This document shows, in pieces, positions 11,801 through 22,500 of a DNA stretch of 64,000 nucleotides; the stretch's first letter is position 1, and the number at the start of each line of letters is the position of its first letter. Position numbers and translations under genes: made by a program. Under the pieces are notes generated by a model. The model was not told the DNA's origin. It did no database searches and worked only from the letters and a program-made list of their open reading frames with translations. The DNA comes from Anas platyrhynchos (Eukaryota; Chordata; Aves; Anseriformes; Anatidae), in the NCBI RefSeq assembly GCF_047663525.1, contig NC_092613.1, forward strand, positions 3,745,501 to 3,809,500, in the 5' to 3' direction.

Positions 11801-14800
11801 CCTTCGTTTCCAGCCTGAATTTGTGCTGGCCTGCTCAAACATCTTCTTTCTCCACGTGCATCCTTGGCGGTGCCCTCCCATCGCAGTCTGCATCCTTCCC
11901 CTCACCCTGTGGCCCTGCGTCTCATCCCCAGCCCCTCTCCCTTGGATGAACACCCAAATGGTGCTCACATTTCGGGCGGTCGCTGCTCTCAGCAGCCAGC
12001 CAAGCCCTCTGCCAGGGGTCTGCACAGCATTTCAGGAATCCCCAGAACGTGACAAACGCAGCCAAGTTTGCCTCTTCCCTTGCAGTTGCAGGGTTGGGGT
12101 TCACAGCTATAAGTGAACAGCAGAAAGTAACGCAAAAGCAATCCAACATGGATCAGTTCTCAGAAAGCTCATTTCGATGCCAGACTTGAATCTTGGAGGG
12201 GCACGGACCACATTTGGATCCTTTTTTTTGTCCAGACACAGGACTATCGCCGCACACATTGCTGACATTCAAGCTCTCCCCACGTGGCAGCACCTCTCTG
12301 TAAGGGAACTGCTCAGCAGAGATAAATTCAGGAATCCTGGACCCAGACCCCAAGAGGCAAAGCTCAATCAGTGCAGAAAAGCCTCTCTCAGCAAACAACG
12401 CAGGGTTGTTTCTATTTAAATGCCACCCATGATCGTGCCCTTGCGTGGCATCAGCAATGACACAGTGACCAAAGGTTAAACTGGTCATTTTGGAATAACT
12501 GATAATAATTTGGCTGATTCAATCACTCACTGCCAGTCTCACCTACACCCATCAGCGACGAGGCCAGGGGAGGGTTTGTGCCTTGTGCATGGGCTGCCGG
12601 CAGGAACAGAAAGATGAGTTTTTCAAATAACTCAGAAACCATACACCAAAAAGGTGGCTCCTTATCTTGCACTGACAAGCAGACAAACAGCCCAGCGAGG
12701 GGTCTGAACACAGCCGTGTGCGGACCCCCAGGCCCTGCGCTTTGTTAATGAACCCATGTGGAGGCAACGAGCCCTGGGCACGGAGAGGTTCTGGGCTGTG
12801 AGCTGGTGCTTGTGCTGGGTTTGGGTGCCGCAGCTTCCTTCCCTTGCTCTCGTAAACAAGCAGGGTTTGGCACGCCAGCTATTTGGGGTTCAGCGGGGGC
12901 AGGCACCCAGGCAGTCACGTCACCGGCTCTGACAGTGCGCGCGAAAACCGAGCTCAGGCAGGAAATGAGTCAGGAGCAAGTAGCAGCGGCAAACCTGCGC
13001 CATCTGGATGCTGCTCGGGCTCAAGAACTGCACGTGGGGCATGGGGACAGATCCTTCGAGAAGAGGGCAGCACCTCTTCTGTGCACCCTGTGCTGGTCGG
13101 GGATGGGAAAGGGTCTTGTTGCAGCTGGGACCTGGAGCAGGGAGCCCCCAGTAGGCGTCCCAGTCCAAAGGTACCATGGTGACCGATACCTTATCTCACG
13201 CACTGCATAGCTCCTGGGGAAAGTACCTGGTCTGTCACAGGGTGTCTCTGATTAGAGCTTGGTTTCAGCTACCCCGGGGAATGTATTCTGGCTGGAGGAA
13301 CACTCAGGCTTACAGCACTAGTTTAGCAGCCCAGGATTTGGGGGAACCAGCTCTGAAGTCCAGTTAATGCACTTCTTCCCAATTTCTTTTCTAAGTCACA
13401 AAATATGTACGGGACAGAAATACCACGGGCACATCCACAAAATCTGTAGGGGACCAAAATAGCATGGCACATCTGTAAAACCTATAGGGGACTGAAATAC
13501 CACGAGCACATCCACAAAATGTAAGGGACAGAAATACCATGTGCACACCACAGATTCACAGACATTAAACGAGGTGCAAAGCACTGCGCCCAGTTAAAGC
13601 AGCAGCAGGACAGCAGGACCCCACAGACCTGCGGCTTTAGGTGATGGTTTTCAAGGTGCATTGGGAGCACACAACCATCAGGCAAACCTGCACCAGCAAG
13701 CGGGGCAGCTCGTTGCAGCAAACCCAGCCAAAACCCGGCCCCAGCATCCCGGCACATCCACCCACCAGCCTGTGTGCATGGTTTTCTGGCCACTTGCATT
13801 CCCAACACAGCGATGCTACGGGATGGTGACATCTCCATGGCCCCTGCGCAGCCCCTGGGAGATGGACCCAGCCCTGGGTAGGGTGGTGCAGGGACAGCAG
13901 AGGACCTGTTGGGCGGAGACTTGGGTTACAGGGTGTTTGGGCTGTGTAAATAAAGGGGAAGGGAAGTGACAAGCCCCGCTGGCTGTGTTTTCAGGGGACT
14001 GTTTTTTGTTTTGCGGGAGCAGGTTTATTTGGCGGTAAACAAATCCAACCTTACTAGGAGCCAAGCACGGAGCAGTAAGCAGAAAACGAAACTGACTGAG
14101 TCACAGTTTCAGTGAGAGGCAGAGTAAACAAACTGCAAGAACAAAAGAGGAAATAAGCGTACCCAAAAATCCCTGCTTTTAACTATCCCAGGCACTACTT
14201 TTAGTAACATGAGGACAGGAGGATGTGCCCCTTTTTCTCCCATATGCTGACCTGCAGCACCTACTGGGACCACCTCTGGGTGTCCCCCACTGGAAGAACG
14301 AGGCTCTGGCTCGGGACTTGCCACGTGGATGCTCAGGACCAGCAGTGCAGAGCAGGCTGGAGCTCCTCCTGCATCTCTGGGCTCCTGGGGCAGTACCAGG
14401 GGGCTCGGCATCAGGCAGACCCCGTGCTGCAGGGGAGGACTCTGCTCCGCTTCCCTTTTGCCAAGTGGTGACCCCATCACGCTCGGTCCCCAGCACCCAG
14501 GCCAGACCTGCTCCAAGAGCAGCCCCTCGCCTGGATTCTGCTTTCTTTCTCACTGTTCCTCTCTCCCAGGGTGCAGCTGGTAAAAATTATCAGCCTCAAA
14601 AAAATCACCCCTCAGATGTCATTACAACTTAACAGCCCCGCTACAGGCTCCAATAGTGACAGATGCAACCTGGCAGCGTCCCTTTTGAGCTCAGGAGATG
14701 GGCAATAACCACAGTAGCTGTCCGCACAGAGACTGATATCCAACTGGGAAACATCGGCTGGATCCCAAGGGAGAAGACAGCTCAAGGGACCAAGAACAGT

Positions 14801-17800
14801 CCCTGGAGGTTTTTGCTTTGAGGGGTTGCAGTTGCAATTCAGGTGTGGGACAAACAGCATCTGCATTAAAGGAATTAAGCCAGCTTCCACCAGGCCAGGC
14901 AGCACCTTGTGTAACCTACCCCTGTCATCAGCAATGCCATCTAGGATCAAAGGCTGATCAGCTTAAAAATGCATCGTGCTGGCATAACCCTGCATCGCTC
15001 GAGATCAGAGCTTCCAGACAGGTGAATGAAAAACTGCCTTCCCCAGAGTCATCTGCTCAGTACAAAGCAACTCCCCTTGCTCTGTTCTTTACAGAAAATA
15101 TCTTCCCACCCAAAAGAGGAGCGAGATCCTCAAACAGCCACCACACAGACCTACTGGGCAAACGCCATTGGTTTTAGGATTGAAATTTCTCTATTGATTA
15201 GGGAGATTTTCTGGTCCAGATCCTGGACTGGAGTCAAGGAACCTGCTTTAATTCAGGGGGTGCCACCCCAGCAGGGGCTGGGGGCCACTGCATGGTCTTG
15301 CTCGGGTACTTTGCTGCCCAAGCTGAGACCTGCCCCATATTTGCTGATCTCTGGGACTGCAAACGGAGGCAGGGCCCCGTGCTTGGTGGGATGCCTGAGA
15401 TGGGTGGGCATCAGCTCTGGCCCAACAATGTTTTTAGAAGTGATTTTTTGGAACATCCTTTTCAGGCAGGAATAAAGGAGCCATAAGGCACTTCCAGAGC
15501 AGGGCTATTCCCTTGTGTAGCCATAAGAAGGATGACTTTTTTTTTTTTAAATGGAAATCTCATATTGAAGGGAGATGCAGTTCAACAGGGAAATCCAATA
15601 CTCAATGTCTGTTTGTGCTGGAGATGGGACCTGCAGGGGCACCAGAGCAAAGAAAAGAAGGTTCAAAAAATTTCAGTTGCTCTACAGAAACTATGAGAGC
15701 CTGGGCTTAAACAGGTCACTTTTTTTTCTACTCATTTTGCAGGTGGTCTTGGAGATGAAGACATGGAGCTACTCACATCCTCCTGTCCTCATGACTAACC
15801 TCTCCGAGCAACTATTTATCAATTCATCATTTCTTTCGCATGCGATGTCAAGTCCACGGCTAAGATAAACAACTAGGGACCAAGCCGTACACCTCTCCGA
15901 GTTTGTTATGTGAGTATTAAGCACACAAACAAATGAGAAAGCCCGGGTAATCAGAGTAAGAGAGCAGTTGCCAGTTTAGCACTGCAAACTCTGAGTCAGA
16001 TGGCTGGGTTTTCCAGGCACAACCCTGACACAGCAGACATCCTCACAGAGCCTTGTTCCAAATCTCTGTCCACTTCCCTAGCAGCAGAAGCAGATATAGC
16101 ACCTACACCTTTCTCAGCAAAGCGCTTTGGGATTCCAGCTGATGTGGCCCATACAGGAGCTAAGTGTGACTGCACAGATAGTATTTGCACTTGTCCTTCT
16201 TCACTGTAGGGGCGGTAAGCTGCATTTTGCACAACTACGTGCAGGTGTGAGGACAGCCATGTCCATGGGATGTCCCCCGGCATGGGATGTCCCCCTGACC
16301 TGAGCCTTAGTGTAGTTATCCCAACCATTCCCAGAGCTGTGCGCACACCCTGGCAACATGTCTGAACAGGGAAGTGCCACCAGCCCCATTTTACAGATGG
16401 GAAATGAAGTAGGGCAAGGTTAACGAGTTCGTTCTCTGAATTAGGAACTCCACTTCCTGAGCTCAGCTTAGTACTGTTGGTGCTGGGCCTCCCAGCCCTC
16501 CTGCAATGTTTGCTCCCCTTTGCGTGACTGTTCATGAATTACATTGTTCCTCCTCTTCATCACACACTGCCACAAGGCTCCTGCCTTCATCTACAAAACC
16601 CTAAAAATACGAGAAGCGTGGGTTGCAACCCAGCCTCGCAGAAACACCAGCATCTGGTCCCTACCCTAAGCAAGGCCTGGTAGAACAAGGGATCAGGACA
16701 ACGCTCAAATCCTTGACCAGCAGAGAAATCCCTTTGCTCCCTATGCATCCAAAGACAAATAAACAAGGCAAGCAAGCCCTAAATGAAAACCAGGCTTAAT
16801 ACCTGGTGACAAAAGCTTTCTTCCACCCAGTAGTCCCATAGCACGCGTTGTTGGAAGCTGCACATTTTTGCTGCCACCTGAGTCCATGTGGCTTCTCCCG
16901 AAGAGGTACAGAGGGATCCTCCGAATTCCAGGTGGACCCCCGATTTTTGGGAAACAGATGGGTGCCAGTATTGCCAGTAAGTGTTTGCAAATGTACAGGA
17001 AGTGTGACTGTAAAACTGTGTGGTTAGAGTTCAGGGCCCAATCCTCTCGCAGGTTTTCACATCAGCATCTCATAGGCCTCAACAGGAAATCAGCATACGT
17101 AAACAACTGCTCTAATTTATTTATTTTTATGCCTTGTAGACTTTGGTAAGGGAAGGACAGTTGTGTTTTTTTTTTTTTTTGTTTTTTTTTTTTCCCTCCT
17201 CTAATGTGTTCAAGCAGGATCCAGAACAAATGGTACTCCGAGATGGAGAAGAGCCTGGCCTGTACCAGAATACAAACAACATAACCAGGCCCATAAACCA
17301 GCTCTGAGCTGGATCTGGACTCGGATACATAAACAGTTAGCTATAACTTCTAATCTCCAGTATTGACAGAGCAGCAGTGACTCAGCCTTATTTACAAGTC
17401 CACCTGCAAAACAGGTTAAGAAGCCACCTGCGTTGAACACCTCACTGTGCAGCGGTATTTTATCAGCTGGGGACAAAACGGGAGCCGAGGCTTTTCCCAG
17501 CTTCCTTTCGGTCCAGTTCCCAGTTTCACCCATCAGCAGGCAATGCAATCACACCTTCTGCTGGGCTCAGGATGCATGGGGAATGGGAGGCACCGCTTCT
17601 TGCCCTTCCTAACCCCAAACTTGTTGTCACCGCCCTGACACAGCAGGGACCCGACTTGGTCCGGCAGCCGATGCTGCACCACTGAAACCGCTCAGCACAG
17701 CACGTTCTCCTGCCTGCTTTAAACCTCAAGTACCTTTCGCTCGCTTGTGTTGGCGGAAGGGAAAGTAAATGACACCCAGCACCTGTGGCACATTGAGCAG

Positions 17801-20800
17801 CCAGCTGGGGCAATTCACCCCACGCCCAAACCTCCATGCCTGCACCCAGCTGGCAGCAGACCCCAGCTCTCAGCAGCTCCCTGCACGCTGTTTGCTGCAT
17901 GCTTTGCAAGCCCCCTTGCTGCCCACTGTGCTAGCCCAATACCAAGCATCTCCCAAAAGCTCCGAGTGTGTGAACTCAGGAGTTCAGTTCTGCATAGATG
18001 GACGGAGCTGACTTCTTATCCCAGCCCTGCAAAGCCCTTGGAAGAGTGAAAAACCATCTTTTCAAAGAAACACAGCAGGAAAAAAAAACAAGCAAACAAA
18101 CTAGAAAACCACAGCTGAATGAATATGCTTCCTGCCCCAGCCCCGAATAGCACACCCCCCTTTTTACCTGAATTGAGCTCTTGTGACAGTCTGCGCCCAT
18201 TGCTGCCCCGGCGTCCGTGGGCCCTCGGTGGGTCTCCGTCGTTCCCTGAGGCCATCGCAGAGATGCTGGGGAGGATCAGCTTTACCTGGAGAGGGGACAG
18301 ACAGGACGTGAGCCAGGGTATGGCCCATCAGCAGTCACACTGGAGACCTCTTGCTCCTTCCCACACCTCTCAGGTCAGCATCACGGAGCCCCTTTGGCTG
18401 AGTCAAGGGCTCAGAGAAGCACGGCTTGCTTTTATCTCCACGAGCAGCCTGGCTCCTCCCTTCCCTGCACTTGCTCCCTCACGGTCACACCGAGTCCTTT
18501 GGCTAGATTTCTCCTCTCTTTCCATCATGATGTTTGCAGACAGTAATATGCGACAATGGGAAAGTCACCCAGTGCCCTACCCCGCTTCCCCACCCTTGCT
18601 GGAAACCTACTGGCTGTCCCATGACCCAGAAAGTGCTTCTCCAGCCCAAACAACGGCATCACCTGCAGCAGCTTCACACTGGGAAGAAAAGCAAAACCCC
18701 AGCACCAAGGGCTGCAGGGCTGCCGGGTGCTGAGCCACTGCATTCCCACTGCAGCAAGCCTGAGCCATGGCCATGACTGCTCAAGAGCAAACCAAGTTGT
18801 GACCACAGCCCCAGCAACAATGCCAATTCCCCTCTGCAAGCACCTCTGGCTCGTTTTCCACAATTTCTGCCAGTCTCTCTTTTCCTATACCCAGATTCCC
18901 TAACTTCCCATTCCTCATGTCTTCCCAGCTCCTCTCTGAATAAGAAAATTAAACCAAGTGTCCATCTCCAGCTGCTCCCGAGCTTCAGAGGCAACCTAAA
19001 ACCATACCTGTCTTTAGGGCTCTGCAAATTTCTCAGCAGCTGCTTTTACCCCCTGCTCATCACACTGACATCACCTCTGGTTTGTGCAGAGAAGGAAGTG
19101 AGGCCGCCTGCTCAGGTCGGGGTTAGATCACGGCGGCGGCTTGCCTTTTGTTCAGCATGCCGGTACATGTTCCCAAGCCAGGCCTTCTAATAGGGCTGTG
19201 CTGGTGGGTTTTTCTGATTTGCACCAGCTTTAAATTTGTGAGGACACACTGACACACAAAAGTTTAAATCATATTCTGGCCAAAAATAAATAATGAAAAA
19301 AAATGTGCTGGTTGCAGATAAATAACCACCTACGTCAAGCTTAGAAGTGCAACACCTGGGCCAAGCTTACAGCCTCACATTGATTATTCAGAAGAGAAAA
19401 ACAGAGATCATAAAACAGATCGTGAAGTGAGGTATCCAGCCAGGGTGGGATGAGGGGCTGGAAATGCAAAGTTTATCAGCCTGGCTTCGAAAGCCCTCAC
19501 GTATTTGCATATCTGCAGCCAGGGACTCTGAGCCCTGGTGACACACAGATGGAGGTGCTGTTTTTTCCTACACGCATCCGAGGACAGGATTTCCCTTTTC
19601 CTCCCCGACCTCGTACATCGCCATCCAAGGAAAAGCAGAAAACATGCTGAGGACCAGAGGTGGAGGCCGGGGGCAGCAGGGAGGCCAGGCTTTGGAGCAG
19701 AGGAGGGACGGACACGGCGCGGGCAGCTCAGCGAGCGCCTGGAGCAGCCAACGCACGCTCAGTGAGGCTGAAGTCGCAGCCCACCTCCCATATGAAGGCT
19801 TCAAAGGGAAGCAAGAGCAGACTGGGAGCAGTTCTCTGTCCGTGTGTGAGTAACCAAAGCAGGAGGAATTTCTTCCGTGCCTCGCAGTTCTGCAGCCCAA
19901 GGCTGCGCTGAGCACAGTGCTGGTCGTGGATGCGCCCAGCCGGAGTTTAATCGCCTCTGGAGCTTTTACAGCACGGGCTGTTGATGCAGCCGGCCGTATT
20001 CACGTGGCCTCTGCCCAAACCTCAGCCACCAAGAACCATGAATTTCTGATGTGGCTCCGACTGCTCCATCTGAAGGATGTCTGGGGGAACACCCAACTCC
20101 GGAGCCTGTGCCGCAGCTGACTCATGTGTTGCTCCGCACTTGTTGTCTGCCAAAGCCTTTGGAAGTGAGTGTTGCAAGCTGCGACTGGGGCCATAGAGGA
20201 ACTTTCATTTTCAGTTTCCCTCTTAATATAGTTTCTTGCAGCGCTTTCTTCTCTCACACTGCGGGGTACCGCAGCCCTCCTGCGCACATCTGGGACCAGT
20301 GGCCACATCCCTGTCCCCTGCGTGTGCCGAGGGGCTACAACCCACTGCCAGATGGGACCCAAAAGTCCCACTCCTGCAAACTAAATGAATTTCTGAGCTA
20401 GCTGGCTGCCCGCCTCTGCTGGGGCCAGTGCCTCAGCCCAGCCCCTCCGGTACCCAGAGCCCTCGTTCCTCCTGCTTCCTGGTTGTTGCCCTTTGGTTTG
20501 CCCCATTCCCTTTGGTTATGAGAATGCTGTGCCAGGAGAGAGCAGGGAGGGTGTGAAGGAGGATTACGACACCCAGATGCTTAAAGACAGCCCAAGGCAG
20601 CAGAAAATGAAGGTCCTCCAGGGCTTGGGACACAGGGCTCAGGAAAAGGCACGGGGAGGCTGCAGGGCACTAGGAGCGGTGTTTAACCAGGGGACAATTC
20701 ACCTCCACCCTGACTTTTTGCTCTTGTAGGAGGCCACAAAGGGTTAAAAGGAGCAGATAGCACCTGAGCTGTGGATTTAGCAACACCTCTGACATGGCAC

Positions 20801-22034
20801 AGGAGCCTTATCTTTATTAATGAGCACGTGCCAAAGGATCGGCCTTCCTGCAGGCTTTCCTCGTAAAAAGACCTTTGCCTCAACTGTTCCTGGGTTCGCC
20901 CTCCCTCACTCTGCTCTAAGGTCTCTGGCACGCTTCCTGAGCACCCCCAGGACGTGCCCATCGCTCAACTTCTCCCAGCTTTTCTACCAAAGGACAGTGC
21001 CCGGGCAGCAGGGAAATGCTGGGGCCAGCCCAGCAAGGGAGGCCGATTTGTGGGGTGCAGGAGGGCAGGGGACCCGCAGGAACAGGGGGGGAGCAGCCCC
21101 AGCCTCCCGACACATTATGAAAATCTCGTTCCAGGAAATGCATGGAGTGTCCCCTGGGAGAAGCATTTCACATGCCTGGCCCCCAGCCCATGCAGCGACC
21201 CCACCAAAAAGCAAGCGGCAGCAGGACCAGAGGACCCCAACCCCTGCTCGTTCAGTGCAGGGCCCCCTCCCCCCCCGGAGAGAGCAAATGGGGGAAGTTC
21301 GCCCAGTTTTGTGCTTTCCTGTGCCCACCCAGCCCTTGAGCCTCACAGCAGCAGCTGTTGGGGATGGGGACCTTGCAGCCACCCCCCCGTGTCCTGGTGG
21401 TGCTGAGCAGGAAACCATGCAGCTGAGCCCATGGGGCCACACGTGTGATGCCCGGGGCTGAGGTCACGGCTTGGAATGGAGCTGGCCTGATGTCACCACG
21501 GTCCCCAGCCTGGCATGGCACGGCTCTTGTCATCGATGGCCCTGAAAAACCCCTCTGCCCCACGCCTCCCAGCACCCTAGGCTCAGCATGGGGGTGCCGG
21601 GAGGGCTGTCACTGCTGTGGCCTCACGAGTGAAGAAACAGGGGAGGAGAAAAAAAAAAAAAGAAAAAAAAAAAAGAGAGAGGAGGGGGAAAAGCGCAAAA
21701 AAAAAATGGAGCAAACATCGCCAAAAGAGGCAATGTTTGCTCTTTGGGGCAACACTCGGCACGGAGCGAGACCTTTCAGCCCTGACCCGGAGACCACTGC
21801 CCGCTGCATTCCGCTGTGTAGTTCAAATCTCCCGCACCAGAAAAGTGCAGGATGAGGCCCTGGGGCTCTGTCCCCCCCCCCCTCCCAACCCCCTCCCACC
21901 TCCCTAGGGTCCCCCCGGTGCATTTCAACCCCCCTCAACCCCCGGCAGCGCTCAGCAGCCCCGGCCCAGGGGGGGAGGGGGGGGAGTTGGAAGGAGCATC
22001 CAGGCGGAGGCTGGGGGGGTCCCCGCTACTCACC
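8786..22034 (-). CDS. BAK1: BAK1, BCL-2 antagonist/killer 1 (complete, five coding exons)
   Basis: BAK is a tail-anchored pro-apoptotic BCL-2 protein of the outer mitochondrial membrane. After activation by BH3-only proteins it oligomerises and releases cytochrome c. The coding segments are 18255-18168, 11724-11589, 11458-11315, 9248-9068 and 8890-8786 (reverse strand). Their phases agree at every junction, total 654 nt and give 217 residues plus stop, against 211 in human. BH3 lies at about residues 78-93, with the core LAIIGDD at 84-90. BH1 (ESGINWGRV) is at 126-134, BH2 ends with GGW at 181-183, and a hydrophobic anchor with an RRFF basic tail ends the protein. The ATG at 18255 opens with MASG, as in human. 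A non-coding first exon lies upstream in a CpG-rich block near 22.03 kb. Residues aligned with the human zinc site (D160, H164) are E166 and R170. Identification is secure; the UTR limits are not. Confidence 0.97.
9068..9248 (-). CDS. BAK1: BAK1 exon with BH1 and BH2 (helices alpha5-alpha8)
   Basis: The acceptor reads TTTCAG and the donor TGG|GTGAGC. The exon starts in phase 2, completing Ser123, and ends in phase 0 after Trp183. It carries ESGINWGRV (BH1) and ends WIAQQGGW (BH2). Cys143 sits in the alpha5/alpha6 region, where human BAK has arginine. Human D160, H164 and C166 align with E166, R170 and R172 here. Confidence 0.97.
11315..11458 (-). CDS. BAK1: BAK1 exon with BH3
   Basis: This 144-nt exon is bounded by a GGGCAG acceptor and an AG|GTAAGG donor and enters and leaves in phase 2. 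It encodes residues 75-122 plus a split serine, including the BH3 helix RRLAIIGDDIN. The conserved BH3 leucine is L84 and the conserved aspartate D89. The helix that follows (KRYDAEFRYMLKSL) matches the human segment closely. Confidence 0.97.
11589..11724 (-). CDS. BAK1: BAK1 exon encoding helix alpha1 and linker
   Basis: The exon follows a CTCTCAG acceptor and ends AG|GTAAAA. It begins in phase 1 and ends in phase 2. It encodes EDQVAQETEEVFRSYAFYR, the BAK alpha1 helix, then an acidic linker (QQEREESGEEVPLDPEIAEI). The human counterpart also has VAQ-TEEVFRSY, so the assignment is clear. Confidence 0.97.
11725..18167 (-). other. BAK1: BAK1 intron between the start exon and the alpha1 exon
   Basis: This 6.4-kb intron has donor GTAAAAAG and acceptor CTCTCAG on the reverse strand. 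Apart from a four-copy minisatellite at 13,397-13,550 and a poly-T tract near 17,167-17,195 I see no further exon. Open frames here have no family resemblance. Confidence 0.8.
13397..13550. repeat. Minisatellite, four units of 38-39 bp
   Basis: Units begin at about 13,397, 13,436, 13,474 and 13,513. Each shares a CACAAAAT-like start, a GGGGAC/GGGACA block, an AAATACCA-like block and a GCACA end. The copies have diverged by several substitutions and small gaps, so this is an old local duplication inside a BAK1 intron. Confidence 0.85.
18168..18265 (-). CDS. BAK1: BAK1 start exon (ATG at 18255)
   Basis: The exon follows a CCCCAG acceptor, so about 10 nt of 5' UTR precede the ATG at 18,255-18,253. 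It encodes 29 residues starting MASGNDGDPPRAHGRRG and ends in phase 1 at AATTCAG|GTAAAA. The MASG start and the proline/glycine-rich, disordered N-terminus match mammalian BAK. The human cysteine at position 14 has no counterpart here. Confidence 0.93.
18266..22033 (-). other. BAK1: BAK1 intron 1 (between non-coding exon 1 and start exon)
   Basis: The proposed donor GTGAGTAG lies at 22,033-22,026 and the acceptor at 18,267-18,266. The intron contains an A-rich tract at about 21,647-21,710 and runs of G just inside the donor. I see no other exon. Confidence 0.6.
21647..21712. repeat. A-rich low-complexity tract with GAGG interruptions
   Basis: Two poly-A runs are separated by short purine motifs. 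The tract is purine-only over more than 50 bases on the plus strand. It lies in BAK1 intron 1. Confidence 0.8.
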
Positions 22035-22500
22035 GGCTCCCGGCGGGGTCCAGGGGGGCCGGGGGGGGTCCCGGGGAGCCCTAACGCATCCCTCCGGGGA
22101 GCTGCCCCATCCCCGCCGCTCCCTTCCTGCCTCCTCCCCGGAGCGCAGCGGCGCGGCGCGGGGGAAGGAAGCGAGCAGGGCCGGGGAGGAGGAGGGAAAA
22201 GAAGAAGAGAGACCGAAAAAAAAAAAAAAAATTAGAAACCCAACCCCAGACCATAGATGCAGAAGCGGAGCCGGGCAGGGCTCAGCTCAGCTCCCTCTAG
22301 AGGCGCCCTCCCCGGCCGGAGCGTGGGAAAGGGGCTGCGGCAGCGCTGGGAGCAGCGCCGTGCACCCAGGGGATGCTCCTAGGGGGTCTGGGGAAATTTG
22401 GGGGAACCCCCCCGGCTGGGGGCACCCCCCGGCTGCGGGATACCCGGGGAGGTTCTCTGGGTGCTGAGCCCAGCGGTGCAGGGGCGGTGCGATGCACCTC
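21840..22500. promoter_or_regulatory. CpG-island promoter region of BAK1
   Basis: CpG dinucleotides are dense here (GCGGCGCGGCGCGGG near 22,146-22,160), unlike the flanks. Long G-runs occur at about 21,970-22,080. Its place at the 5' end of BAK1 fits a TATA-less CpG promoter. It may also serve the plus-strand gene to the right. Confidence 0.65.
22034..22300 (-). other. BAK1: Probable non-coding first exon of BAK1
   Basis: On the reverse strand a strong donor (GAGCCG|GTGAGT) ends a GC-rich, CpG-dense block. No in-frame BAK coding lies here, which fits a 5' UTR exon spliced to the ATG exon at 18.2 kb. The upstream limit is arbitrary, because no TATA box or clear initiator was seen. Confidence 0.5.

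Noticed and set aside
20820-21461. 213-codon plus-strand frame in BAK1 intron 1
   Set aside because: An overlapping frame on the other strand is equally open, the translation is low-complexity, and there are no coherent splice sites.
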